DNA of 64,000 bases from assembly GCA_039105265.1 (NCBI GenBank), contig JAPFFF010000021.1, positions 2,170,001 to 2,234,000 of the forward strand, written 5' to 3'. The position numbers and the translations under genes were made by a program. Below, piece by piece: positions 47,801 to 56,346 of the stretch (position 1 is the stretch's first letter; every line of letters begins with the position of its first letter). The notes under the pieces were generated by a model. The model was not told where the DNA came from. It saw nothing but the letters and a program-made list of their open reading frames with translations, and made no database searches. The DNA is from Tritrichomonas musculus (Eukaryota; Parabasalia; Tritrichomonadida; Tritrichomonadidae).

Positions 47801-50800
47801 TCAAAATTCTTACCAATCGATTTTATTGATGAAGGAATCATTATTTCTTTTAATGAACGACAACTTGAAAATGATCCTTTACCAATATTAATATTTGGAC
47901 AATATATCTTTATGATATTTAATGAAGAACAATCTGAAAATGATTCTTCACCAATTTCTTTCACTGATTTTGGAATCACAATTTCATTCAAAGAAGAACA
48001 TCCTTTGAAAGCTTTTGAATCTATTTGATTTACTGAATCTGGAATAATTATTTGTTTAAGAGAAGAACAAAGATAAAATGCATTGCTTTTAATTGAATTT
48101 AAACTAGATGAAAGTTTTATTTCTTCTAATGAAGAACATCCTTCGAAAGCTTTTGAATCAATTTGATTTACTGAATCTGGAATTATTATTTGTTTAAGAG
48201 AAGAACAATGATAAAATAAACTATTTGAAATTGATTGAATATTGGATGAGAGTGTTATTTCTTCTAATGAAGAACATTCAGAGAATGAGTTTGAACCAAT
48301 TTCAAGAACACTATCAGGAATGGTGATATGAGTCAAATTACAACAATTATGAAATGATGAATCTTTGATGGTAGTAACTGATGGAGGAATAATAAGTTCT
48401 TTCAAAGATGTACATCCTTCAAATGAATTTAATCCAATAATTTCGATCGTAGATGGTAATATAATTTCTTCAACCGTTTTCAAATGTTGAAGTGCATAAT
48501 CTTCAATCACTTTTTCATCATCAATGATTATGATCTTTCTCAATTCGTTACATTCTTCAAAATTCTTACCAATCGATTTTATTGATGAAGGAATCATTAT
48601 TTCTTTTAATGATCGACAACTTGAAAATGATCCTTTACCAATATTAATATTTGGACAATATATCTTTATGATATTTAATGAAGAACAATCTGAAAATGAT
48701 CCTTTACCAATATTAATATTTGGACAATATATATTTATGATATTTAATGAAGAACAACCTGAAAATGATTCTTCACCAATTTCTTTCACTAATTTTGGAA
48801 TCACAATTTCATTCAATGAAGAACATCCTTTGAAAGCTTTTGAATCTATTTGATTTACTGAATCTGGAATAATTATTTGTTTAAGAGAAGAACAATGATA
48901 AAATAAACTATTTGAAATTGATTGAATATTGGATGAGAGTGTTATTTCTTCTAATGAAGAACATTCAGAGAATGAGTTTGAACCAATTTCAAGAACACTA
49001 TCAGGAATGGTGATATGAGTCAAATTACAACAATTATGAAATGATGAATCTTTGATGGTAGTAACTGATGGAGGAATAATAAGTTCTTTCAAAGATGTAC
49101 ATCCTTCAAATGAATTTAATCCAATAATTTCAATCGTAGATGGTAATATAATTTCTTCAACCGTTTTCAAATGTTGAAGTGCATAATCTTCAATCACTTT
49201 TTCATTATCAATGATTATGATCTTTCTCAATTCGTTACATTCTTCAAAATTCTTACCAATCGATTTTATTGATGAAGGAATCATTATTTCTTTTAATGAT
49301 CGACAACCTGAAAATGATCCTTTACCAATATTAATATTTGGACAATATATCTTTATGATATTTAATGAAGAACAACCTGAAAATGATTCTTCACCAATTT
49401 CTTTCACTAATTTTGGAATCACAATTTCATTCAAAGAAGAACATCCTTTGAAAGCTTTTGAATCAATTTGATTTACTGAATCTGGAATAATTATTTGTTT
49501 AAGAGAAGAACAATGATAAAATGCATTGCTTTTAATTGAATTTAAACTAGATGAAAGTTTTATTTCTTCTAATGAAGAACATCCTTCGAAAGCTTTTGAA
49601 TCAATTTGATTTACTGAATCTGGAATAATTATTTGTTTAAGAGAAGAACAATGATAAAATAAACTATTTGAAATTGATTGAATATTGGATGAGAGTGTTA
49701 TTTCTTCTAATGACGTGCATTCATAAAATGAGTGTTTACCGATCATTGAGACACTATCTGGAATTATTATTTGCTTGAGAGATTTGCACCTACCAAAAGA
49801 TTTATCCTCAATAATTGTAATATTGGAATGAATATTGATATTACTCAAAGATTCACATCCATCAAATAAGTTTTGTCTTATTTTGTTAACTGATTCAGAT
49901 ATTTTTATTTCTTTTAATGAAGAACATTCAGAGAATGAGTTTGAACCAATTTCAAGAACACTATCAGGAATGGTGATATGAGTCAATTTGCAACAATTAT
50001 GAAATGATGAATCTTTGATGGTAGTAACTGATGGAGGAATAATAAGTTCTTTCAAAGATGTACATCCTTCAAATGAATTTAATCCAATAATTTCAATCGT
50101 AGATGGTAATATAATTTCTTCAACCGTTTTCAAATGTTGAAGTGCATAATCTTCAATCACTTTTTCATTATCAATGATTATGATCTTTCTCAATTCGTTA
50201 CATTCTTCAAAATTCTTACCAATCGATTTTATTGATGAAGGAATCATTATTTCTTTTAATGAACGACAACCTGAAAATGATCCTTTACCAATATTAATAT
50301 TTGGACAATATATCTTTATGATATTTAATGAAGAACAACCTGAAAATGATTCTTCACCAATTTCTTTCACTGATTTTGGAATCACAATTTCATTCAATGA
50401 AGAACATCCTTTGAAAGCTTTTGAACCAATCCGATTTACTGAATCTGGAATTATTATTTGTTTAAGAGATGAACAGTTTTCAAAAATTCCATTACTTAAG
50501 CATTTTATATTTGGAGAAATCACAATCTCAGCCAAGGAGGAGCAGTCAGAAAAAGAATTTTCTCCAATATTTGTAACTGAGTCAGGAATAATTATTTTTT
50601 GGAGCGAAGAGCATTGTTTAAAAGAACCATTTCCAATTGTTTTTAAAAAAAGTGGAAGTGTTACTTTTTGGAGCTTTGAGCATTTGGAAAAAGCTTGATT
50701 CCCAATTTTTGAAATGTTTTGATTAAAATGTATATCAGTTATTAATTGGAAATCGCAAAAAGACAAATCCTTAATGAAATCACAGCCATTTTCAAATCGA

Positions 50801-51618
50801 ACACAGTTGACAATCTTTTTATAAAATATATAATTGTCATTTTTCCTCATTTCATTTATAATTATTCCAATCTTCATATTATCGATTTGATTTGATTTTT
50901 TTAATTTGAGTAAATCATTTGGTAATTGACCTTCATTATTTAAGTATTGAAACCACACTGTATAATTAAACTGTTTTAATTTATCAAAGAAATCTGGAAT
51001 ATTTAATTTTGAATTTTCATACAAAGCTCTCGTTAATTCAGGAAGGATGTTAAGTTGAAATGATTGATCATTTTCTCTTTTTAAATCTTTTAAAAATTCT
51101 ACTGGCAATTCAGTTTGAATTTCCAAACATGGATTTAAGGTTGATCTATGTTGAAGGTTAATTTTAAAATTTAACAAGTGTGACAGAAAATCTCCAACTT
51201 TTGCAAAATTTAAACTTACGTCAGGATTATTTTGAATCAATGATGAAATTTCTTCTCTTTGCTTTAATAAAGAAAACTTATTAAATTGGGCAAATGTTGC
51301 ATCACTTGAAGGTAGGATATTGGGAGGACGATTTTCAGGAGGTTTATCTTGATTTTTCGAATTAAAGTCATTTTCTATCTTATTTTTCAAATCATCAGAA
51401 ATATCTGCATTTTGGATAATTTGTTTTCCATAAAGTTCAAAATCTATTTCTAAAAATTGATTATAAAGGTCATTATTATCAATTATTGATTTTATTTCAG
51501 AACTTAAAAGCTTCATTTTGGGTCTTGCACTAACCATAGGCATTTTGGGTCTTGCACTAACCATAGGCATTTTTTTCTTTAATTGCACAATATTATTTAG
51601 AATATTACTTGAACTCAT
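43705..51618 (-). CDS. BspA-like LRR protein fused to a C-terminal actin fold, 2,637 aa
   Basis: Start chosen at the ATG on 51616-51618 (MSSSNILNN). The frame is open 56 codons further, but that part reads a poly(T) tract as Phe, while initiator motifs TCATTA and TCATTT sit just before this ATG. Residues 1-300 include a duplicated MPMVSARPK and a non-repetitive helical region. Residues about 330-2265 are LRR_5 units (SLKQIIIPDSV..I...AF..CSSL). A multi-unit block marked by IMIPSSIKSIGKNFEECNEL occurs five times. From about 2275 to the end is a whole actin-like domain: FDIGTNCFSYGFAGE (phosphate loop 1), SPEEYPVLITGKPL, AVLSLYASGRTTG, LDSGNETTQVVPVYEGY (phosphate loop 2), ERFRCTELLFNPSL, NSIMKCDIDIR, AGGNTMFTGL and WFGGSIFA. 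No stop, frameshift or intron signal separates the halves. No signal peptide or membrane span, so probably cytoplasmic: a repeat scaffold carrying an actin-related module. Confidence 0.93.
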   Translation of the reverse strand: MSSSNILNNIVQLKKKMPMVSARPKMPMVSARPKMKLLSSEIKSIIDNNDLYNQFLEIDFELYGKQIIQNADISDDLKNKIENDFNSKNQDKPPENRPPNILPSSDATFAQFNKFSLLKQREEISSLIQNNPDVSLNFAKVGDFLSHLLNFKINLQHRSTLNPCLEIQTELPVEFLKDLKRENDQSFQLNILPELTRALYENSKLNIPDFFDKLKQFNYTVWFQYLNNEGQLPNDLLKLKKSNQIDNMKIGIIINEMRKNDNYIFYKKIVNCVRFENGCDFIKDLSFCDFQLITDIHFNQNISKIGNQAFSKCSKLQKVTLPLFLKTIGNGSFKQCSSLQKIIIPDSVTNIGENSFSDCSSLAEIVISPNIKCLSNGIFENCSSLKQIIIPDSVNRIGSKAFKGCSSLNEIVIPKSVKEIGEESFSGCSSLNIIKIYCPNINIGKGSFSGCRSLKEIMIPSSIKSIGKNFEECNELRKIIIIDNEKVIEDYALQHLKTVEEIILPSTIEIIGLNSFEGCTSLKELIIPPSVTTIKDSSFHNCCKLTHITIPDSVLEIGSNSFSECSSLKEIKISESVNKIRQNLFDGCESLSNINIHSNITIIEDKSFGRCKSLKQIIIPDSVSMIGKHSFYECTSLEEITLSSNIQSISNSLFYHCSSLKQIIIPDSVNQIDSKAFEGCSSLEEIKLSSSLNSIKSNAFYHCSSLKQIIIPDSVNQIDSKAFKGCSSLNEIVIPKLVKEIGEESFSGCSSLNIIKIYCPNINIGKGSFSGCRSLKEIMIPSSIKSIGKNFEECNELRKIIIIDNEKVIEDYALQHLKTVEEIILPSTIEIIGLNSFEGCTSLKELIIPPSVTTIKDSSFHNCCNLTHITIPDSVLEIGSNSFSECSSLEEITLSSNIQSISNSLFYHCSSLKQIIIPDSVNQIDSKAFKGCSSLNEIVIPKLVKEIGEESFSGCSSLNIINIYCPNINIGKGSFSDCSSLNIIKIYCPNINIGKGSFSSCRSLKEIMIPSSIKSIGKNFEECNELRKIIIIDDEKVIEDYALQHLKTVEEIILPSTIEIIGLNSFEGCTSLKELIIPPSVTTIKDSSFHNCCNLTHITIPDSVLEIGSNSFSECSSLEEITLSSNIQSISNSLFYHCSSLKQIIIPDSVNQIDSKAFEGCSSLEEIKLSSSLNSIKSNAFYLCSSLKQIIIPDSVNQIDSKAFKGCSSLNEIVIPKSVKEIGEESFSDCSSLNIIKIYCPNINIGKGSFSSCRSLKEIMIPSSIKSIGKNFEECNELRKIIIIDDEKVIEDYALQHLKTVEEIILPSTIEIIGLNSFEGCTSLKELIIPPSVTTIKDSSFHNCCKLTHITIPDSVLEIGSNSFSECSSLEEITLSTNIQSISNNLFYHCSSLKQIIIPDSVKFIGSGSFEKCLALNNVTLSSNTKTIGDSCFLQCLSLNQIIIPKSVIEIGANAFSECSSLNDIKIQHGIIAINDKAFYQCQKLIQIAIPDSVTKIGESIFMGCSLLEEISISSNVEIISNNAFSKCTSIKNINIPDSVIEIGANAFSECSSLEEIKLSSSLNSIKSNAFYHCSSLKQIIIPDSVNQIDSKAFEGCSSLEEIKLSSSLNSIKSNAFYHCSSLKQIIIPDSVNQIDSKAFKGCSSLNEIVIPKSVKEIGEESFSGCSSLNIIKIYCPNINIGKGSFSSCRSLKEIMIPSSIKSIGKNFEECNELRKIIIIDNEKVIEDYALQHLKTVEEIILPSTIEIIGLNSFEGCTSLKELIIPPSVTTIKDSSFQNCCKLTHITIPDSVLEIGSNSFSECSSLEEITLSTNIQSIPNNLFYRCSSLKQIIIPDSVNQIDSKAFEGCSSLEEITILGNIQKLLDNAFYQCKSLKKIVIPQSVQEIGSNSFSGCTSLEEISIPSKVQKLNKGLFYQCESLKKLSIPDSINEISGQVFEKCSSLEEITIPKNITKINERTFAQCKSLRHLVIPESVTEIGVKAFEECSSLKEIIVPQSVTVIGEGAFSKCSSLEKIELPMIKIIPSYLFNECNLLSNIIIPKTVTAIGEYSFNKCSSLINIDIPYNVKIIPEYAFAECKSLTNVLIPTTVKVLGKSAFQGCRQMKEFSLESIQILSESCFRGCESIEKVIIHSKIPDDIFNGCSSLKKVDISYNAKKIGDRAFSGCTSLKDIFIPDSITDIGADAFYACSSLERVYFSSNLKTIGACAFCKCRSLRQISIPNSVTNVDEYAFNKCLSLQDLTISSDTVLKQFSFDEGIITKYNLKTIKSLPILDNEVYERVLIFDIGTNCFSYGFAGESSPRRVPTQIAYNKYADNKTPIIGDQFLANVYNVHKILDHGYIKDFDGLLKIIEYAYNILKVSPEEYPVLITGKPLVDKGIMFKLAEEMFTYKRVPALYMCNDAVLSLYASGRTTGIVLDSGNETTQVVPVYEGYSIPHATLRYNFGGNDVTNYLKDILRERGYELTSLDERIALHEIKENLCYVAQDYDRELYKANNTTECDETWEIDENYEITISSERFRCTELLFNPSLHGLDCDGFDASIYNSIMKCDIDIRDELYKNIVIAGGNTMFTGLKERLENEIEVRQNRRTKVIAEPERGYGAWFGGSIFACSPSFNQYLITKDEYNGSITTLQNTFII
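46456..50300 (-). repeat. Five-copy super-repeat inside the LRR region
   Basis: A nearly identical stretch beginning at 46460, 47768, 48524, 49211 and 50174 (plus-strand coordinates of TGATTATGATCTTTCTCAAT) marks five copies of a several-hundred-base block coding for six to nine LRR units. Spacings of 1308, 756, 687 and 963 bp differ by whole LRR modules. The block therefore expanded by unequal exchange, with later gain or loss of individual 69-bp-scale units. Confidence 0.88.
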
Positions 51619-51627
51619 TGAACAAAA

Positions 51628-51637
51628 TAATGAAATG

Positions 51638-51638
<1 letters not shown>
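51628..51638 (-). promoter_or_regulatory. Tandem initiator motifs before the LRR-actin gene
   Basis: On the minus strand CTTCATTTCATTATTTTGTTCAATG: both TCATTT and TCATTA fit the trichomonad initiator TCA+1YWW, within 25 nt of the ATG. They support the chosen start and imply a leader of roughly 10-20 nt. Confidence 0.6.

Positions 51639-51641
<3 letters not shown>

Positions 51642-51672
<31 letters not shown>
51642..51672. repeat. Poly(A) tract (31 A on plus strand)
   Basis: A homopolymer just upstream of the LRR-actin promoter; it reads as poly-Phe if the ORF is extended upstream of the chosen start. Confidence 0.8.
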
Positions 51673-51676
<4 letters not shown>

Positions 51677-52163
51677 GAAAAACTCTTTTTGTTAGGAGAT
51701 ATTATAGAAAATTGAATCATTAATGTAAGCTTTTTTAGAGAAAACTCAAAAAATTTGCTCATTTCTGATATTTCAAAATTTTCCAAAAATGATGTGAAAA
51801 ATTTTCCACTTGGTAAAAAAAAATTCTACTTGGAAAAAAACCCCCAATAAAACATTTTAAAAAAAAACATTCTAGATTATAATATTTCTTGAAAAACATT
51901 AGTATCATTTATGCTTAGATTTTCTATATTTTCCCATTCTCTTTATTCACAGAGGTGCGAGAGCTAAAATAACGTATTTTTAATAATTTAATTTATATTT
52001 ATCTCCATAAATAAAAAATATTTTTCAAAAACAATTTCAAAATTATTTATATATATAAGTAATATTTATAAAATATAATCATTCATTATCATAAAATTTT
52101 AAAAACAAAAGTTTTTCACACTATCAAAAACCATAAAAAAATCAATTTAACAAAAGCATGATT
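51673..52163. other. AT-rich spacer
   Basis: About 490 bp upstream of the LRR-actin promoter; no gene, RNA or clear repeat. Confidence 0.4.
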
Positions 52164-52557
52164 TACAGTAAGGTTGTAAAATTCAAAAACGTCTCAAAAG
52201 AGGAAAATCTACTTTTTCATAGAAAACGATTAAAATGAATTTAAAATAAAAGTCAAAATAACGAATTTAATTCAAATTTGGATTTTCCTTTATAGCGTTG
52301 CAAAAATGGAAAATCCACTTTTTGAATGATGCTCATTTTTTCATATAGAGATAGGAAAGCACTATTTGATGAATATAATGTCGCAAACAGCTGTGTGATA
52401 AACTTAATCATGGAAATATTATTTCTTAAAATGGTAGGTTTAAACAAGATTTTCTCTCTATTTCTTTATTTCTTTCATTTTTATTAATGAAAATTTTTTT
52501 CTCAAAAAGTCGATTTTCCTATTTTGAAACGTTTTCCAATTTTGAAACCTTACTGTA
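52164..52557. mobile_element. Mariner-like miniature element I, 394 bp
   Basis: TIRs of about 50 bp: TACAGTAAGGTTGTAAAATT at 52164, and reversed from 52557 TACAGTAAGGTTTCAAAATT, continuing through AAAACGT.TCAAAA.AGGAAAATC in both arms. The TA borders and CAGT termini match Tc1/mariner convention, as known for mariners of trichomonads. No transposase frame inside. Confidence 0.83.
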
Positions 52558-52588
52558 TGAATCAATTTATTAATAGTAAAAATAATTA

Positions 52589-54521
52589 TATAGTTGGTGG
52601 AAAAAACTGCGTTTTGAGGACAAAACTATGTTTTCTCGATGAATATTCAATATTTTTTAATAAAAGTTATATATAATCACATTTCATATTAATACAAATT
52701 TATATACAGGTTTTTATCAATTTTATTGAACTTAAGCTTTGATAATATTATAATAAAAATTATTTTATAACATCAACATTTTTTTAATATTTCCTAATTT
52801 TTAAATTATCACTTGGATATACTATAAAATGGATAAAATATTTTTTAACAAATGTTGTTCAGTAAGGGAAAAAAATCGATTTTTAAAAGATTTTTTAATA
52901 TTCACTTCACCACTATAATTCTTTTTATATCACATTTCGGTTTTTATATAGGAAAATGGATTTTTAAAAACGCATTTTCATTTCATTAAAACATATTATT
53001 GTTTAATGATATCCTGCTATTACTTTATTGATAAAATAAAATTACTGAAATAGTCATTTGATATTAAGATAAATTGTTTTTAATATTTTTTTTAATAACT
53101 TTTTTTTTCAACTTAAATTTCTCTATGATAGATTTATCAACCAAATTTACTACTAATATAATATATATCTACATATTATATATTATCAGATTTTAATAAT
53201 AAATCCTCTGTAAATTACTCCCTCATGTTAGAAATTAAATTGCAACTTTGGTTAAAAATATCATTGATTATACATAATGTATATGGAATTTTCGTATAAC
53301 AATTATAAAATATATATAATATTAGTATCTATATGTTTTTACACAGCCAAATCTGGCAAATCATTTATAGGTCACTTGGTTGAAAAGATGAAGAATCAAA
53401 ATTAATCTATTTTATTTTTTTCTACCAAAGAATTAAATTGATCTTATTTTTTGTAGAAATTAATAATATTCAAATATAAATATGAATATGATATTATCAT
53501 TCAATAATATATTATATTGGTCATTTTTGGGAAGATGATTAAAAATTTTTTTTGTGTGCTTTTCTCAAGGAACAAGTGTAATCGTATAAATTTATCTATA
53601 TATATTTATTATTGACATGTAATGTTATCCTAAATATTAAAGTTATTAAATATTTCTTTTTAAAAATTCTTACAAAACTTTGTTTAAATTTATATTCAAA
53701 AAACACTAATATTTTTAGACATAATCAATATTTGATTATAATATTTATAATATACATGTTACATTTGATATTATAAATATTTTCACTTCAAAAAATGCAA
53801 TTTACTATTTTTTTCCTATGAAAAATTAGTTTTTTCAAATTTTTTTGAAAGTATTTTTTAGCATGAATAACTTGATGGTTATTAAAGATATAATAATTTT
53901 AACATTCTCTTTATTATTTTAATAGAATAATATATAATATAATTTTTTTAATAATGATAATCATTTAGATATATCGAGGAAAATGCTTTTTTGTTTCACT
54001 TAGCATTTGAAAAGAAAAAAAAATTCAATTTCAACTAAAATTCTAAAAAAAAAATAACTTTTCAGTAATTTTATTTTATCAATAAAGTAATAGCAGGATA
54101 TCATTAAACAATAATATGTTTTATTGAAATGAAAATGCGTTTTTAAAAATCCATTTTCCTATATAAAAACCGAAATGTGATATAAAAAGAATTATAGTGG
54201 TGAAGTGAATATTAAAAAATCTTTTAAAAATCGATTTTTTTCCCTTACTGAACAACATTTGTTAAAAAATATTTTATCCATTTTATAGTATATCCAAGTG
54301 ATAATTTAAAAATTAGGAAATATTAAAAAAATGTTGATGTTATAAAATAATTTTTATTATAATATTATCAAAGCTTAAGTTCAATAAAATTGATAAAAAC
54401 CTGTATATAGATTTGTATTAATATGAAATGTGATTATATATAACTTTTATTAAAAAATATTGAATATTCATCGAGAAAACATAGTTTTGTCCTCAAAACG
54501 CAGTTTTTTCCACCAACTATA
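52589..54521. mobile_element. Foldback element J with 462-bp arms, 1,933 bp
   Basis: Arms 52589-53050 and 54060-54521 are inverse copies of equal length. In the stretches compared by eye they differ at only a few bases (about 99 percent identity). Termini TATAGTTGGTGGA are the same 13 bases that bound element A. The TA ends fit a TA-target family. The roughly 1-kb centre is AT-rich with no protein-like frame, so the element is non-autonomous. Near-identity of the arms implies recent formation or gene conversion between arms. Confidence 0.88.
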
Positions 54522-54674
54522 ACAATACAGTTTGGAATAAAAAATGGTAAAAGGAAAATTGAATTATTATTATCAATAAATATATTACAAAATATGTTGA
54601 ATATAATGTTATAATTTATTTTTGAATTACCTTAATATATACATAAAAAAATTGATTTTTATATTTTTTCAAAA
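54522..54674. other. Junction spacer between foldback element and duplicated gene fragment
   Basis: 153 bp of AT-rich DNA; nothing recognised. It replaces the first 27 codons present in the copy at 63595. Confidence 0.5.
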
Positions 54675-55148
54675 ATAACAACTTTACCAGAGAAAAAGAA
54701 AGAAGCTTTTGTAACAGAAGCAAGACAAATGAATTTTGTTCATCATTTCTTTACGATTAATGTCACCGATCAAACACAAAAAATCATTTTTGTTTTCAGA
54801 AAAATCGAATTTTTTGATGACCCAATTATTGCGTCAACAATTCTTCATGCAGAAGATCTTCCAACAAGAAATCCAACGAATGTTGGAATGAAAACGATTA
54901 AAATATTTGAACCAGTTCAAAATGAAGACAACAACAAAAACAAAGTGAGACGAATCTTTGGAGAAATGGAAATCCAAATGTCACTGACAACTGCCTTCCC
55001 AACTTTCGATGGATCCAAAAACAACAACAAACAAAACAAGAAAGTTAATAAATATTCAAACGACATCAACAACAACAACGGTTATTCGAAAGTTAATTAT
55101 GACAATCAAAACCGTTATAAACCAATCTTCATTGATGATTATTGCTAA
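54675..55148 (+). pseudogene. 5'-truncated duplicate of the 63595 gene
   Basis: From 54675 the sequence matches 63676 onward base for base as far as the window allows (to 54999 = 64000; I noticed no difference). Upstream of 54675 similarity stops abruptly, so the first 27 codons and the promoter are missing. The frame continues to a stop at 55146-55148, with an Asn/Lys-rich tail (DGSKNNNKQNKKVNKYSNDI). An internal ATG at 54729 could give a 139-residue protein, but no promoter is evident. The fold may be C2-like (alternating beta strands, HHFFTINVTDQTQKIIFVFR); this is a guess. It supplies the likely sequence of the full gene's 3' end, which lies outside the window. Confidence 0.8.
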
Positions 55149-55429
55149 ATGTATTATTATTATTAATAAACAATAGAGCTTGTGACTTCTGCTTTCATAT
55201 ATTTTTTTGGATAAATTAAAAATGATAAAGATTCAGTCTCCTAAATTATTTCCTATCAATTTTAAAATCTTTTAAAAACAAAATTTCTTCATTTTATGAT
55301 GAATATTCACTTGCATAATGCACTATAAACTGTTTTAGTAAATATTAAAAAAGAAATAAGAAACAAAAAAGATGATGTTTACTTATTAAATCACTTCAGA
55401 ATAAATCAAAAAAGAATCAATTAAGAGTG

Positions 55430-55925
55430 TCATCGCTTGTATGGTGGGATCTTTGCTTTGTGCTGTTTGACTTCGTTCTTGATTTCACTCACTCGCAACG
55501 GTTCCAGAGGAAGCAACTTGTACTCGTTCTTTTCCATACGAAAACCGTTCTCACTGAAGCTCGGACGGTCTTTCGCTTCAATACTCAGGCAGTCGCTGAC
55601 CAGTCGCTTTGCAAACGGTGAGATACTTTCTGGCACTTCGACCTTTTTGCCTTTGAAGATGTCGCCAATCTTGATCCTCGAGATGTCGCCGCCGCTCAGC
55701 ACGAAGAACACAACAACGCCAAACGAGTAAACATCAACTGCTCCTCTGTCGTCATCAGCCGCGCAATGCCGAAGTCGCCGATCTTGATCATGCCGTCGCT
55801 TCCAAAGGGGATGTTCGAAGGCTTCAGGTCGCGGTGGATGATTCCTCCGCCGTGGACGTACTTCATACCTTCTGCAATCTGGTACAGACAGAGCGCTGAT
55901 TCAACGTTCTCTGCAAATCAAAACG
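55430..55925 (-). pseudogene. GC-rich protein kinase fragment (catalytic loop to C-lobe)
   Basis: Reading the minus strand from about 55925: [20 protein letters not shown] then KPSN, and [10 protein letters not shown], i.e. the catalytic loop HRDLKPSN and DFG of a Ser/Thr (TKL-like) kinase. After TTEEQ the frame breaks and the text resumes as [17 protein letters not shown], so the activation segment and APE motif are absent and the frames do not match. The C-lobe then continues intact (CLSIEAKDRPSF) to the TGA at 55430. The N-lobe is also missing. Base composition is close to 50 percent GC, unlike all neighbours, as in highly conserved or recently copied trichomonad kinase genes. Not functional. 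Confidence 0.75.
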
Positions 55926-56346
55926 ATCCAGATGTGACATGCGAATTAAAAAACATTTTGATTTTAAATTATTTTATCGTCAAAGTGAAATTTTCCAATT
56001 CTAAAAAACCGTCTTCATTTCAATTTTTTTTTACAAAAAGATCGTACGACTATAGCTACAATTCAAATCCAGAATATGCAATGGCATAGGATGAAAGTGC
56101 TTTCTTATAAAAACAAATTGTGTAACCAGAGAAACTAGAATTTTCAATTGATAATTTGTTCAAGAAAGGATTTGATAATTACAGCTACAGGAACTTATTA
56201 CATAGTGAACGTGCTATAACTATCAACCTAGGTAAAACAATCTCTTTTATCTATATTTATCAATAGAGCCATTGATTCTTTGCATAGCAATTTTGGAAGA
56301 GTGATTTTGTTCAAGTTAATGATAATAAGAAAACTTGAATCAAATA
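55926..56346. other. Spacer
   Basis: About 420 bp between the kinase fragment and the kinase-Sel1 gene. No protein-like frame or repeat recognised. Confidence 0.4.

Noticed and set aside
46460-50698. Plus-strand ORFs (86-174 codons) opposite the LRR gene
   Set aside because: They recur at the super-repeat positions as antisense shadows of the LRR coding sequence.
51619-51786. Longer N-terminus of the LRR-actin protein
   Set aside because: The extension reads a poly(T) tract as Phe and lies upstream of good initiator motifs.
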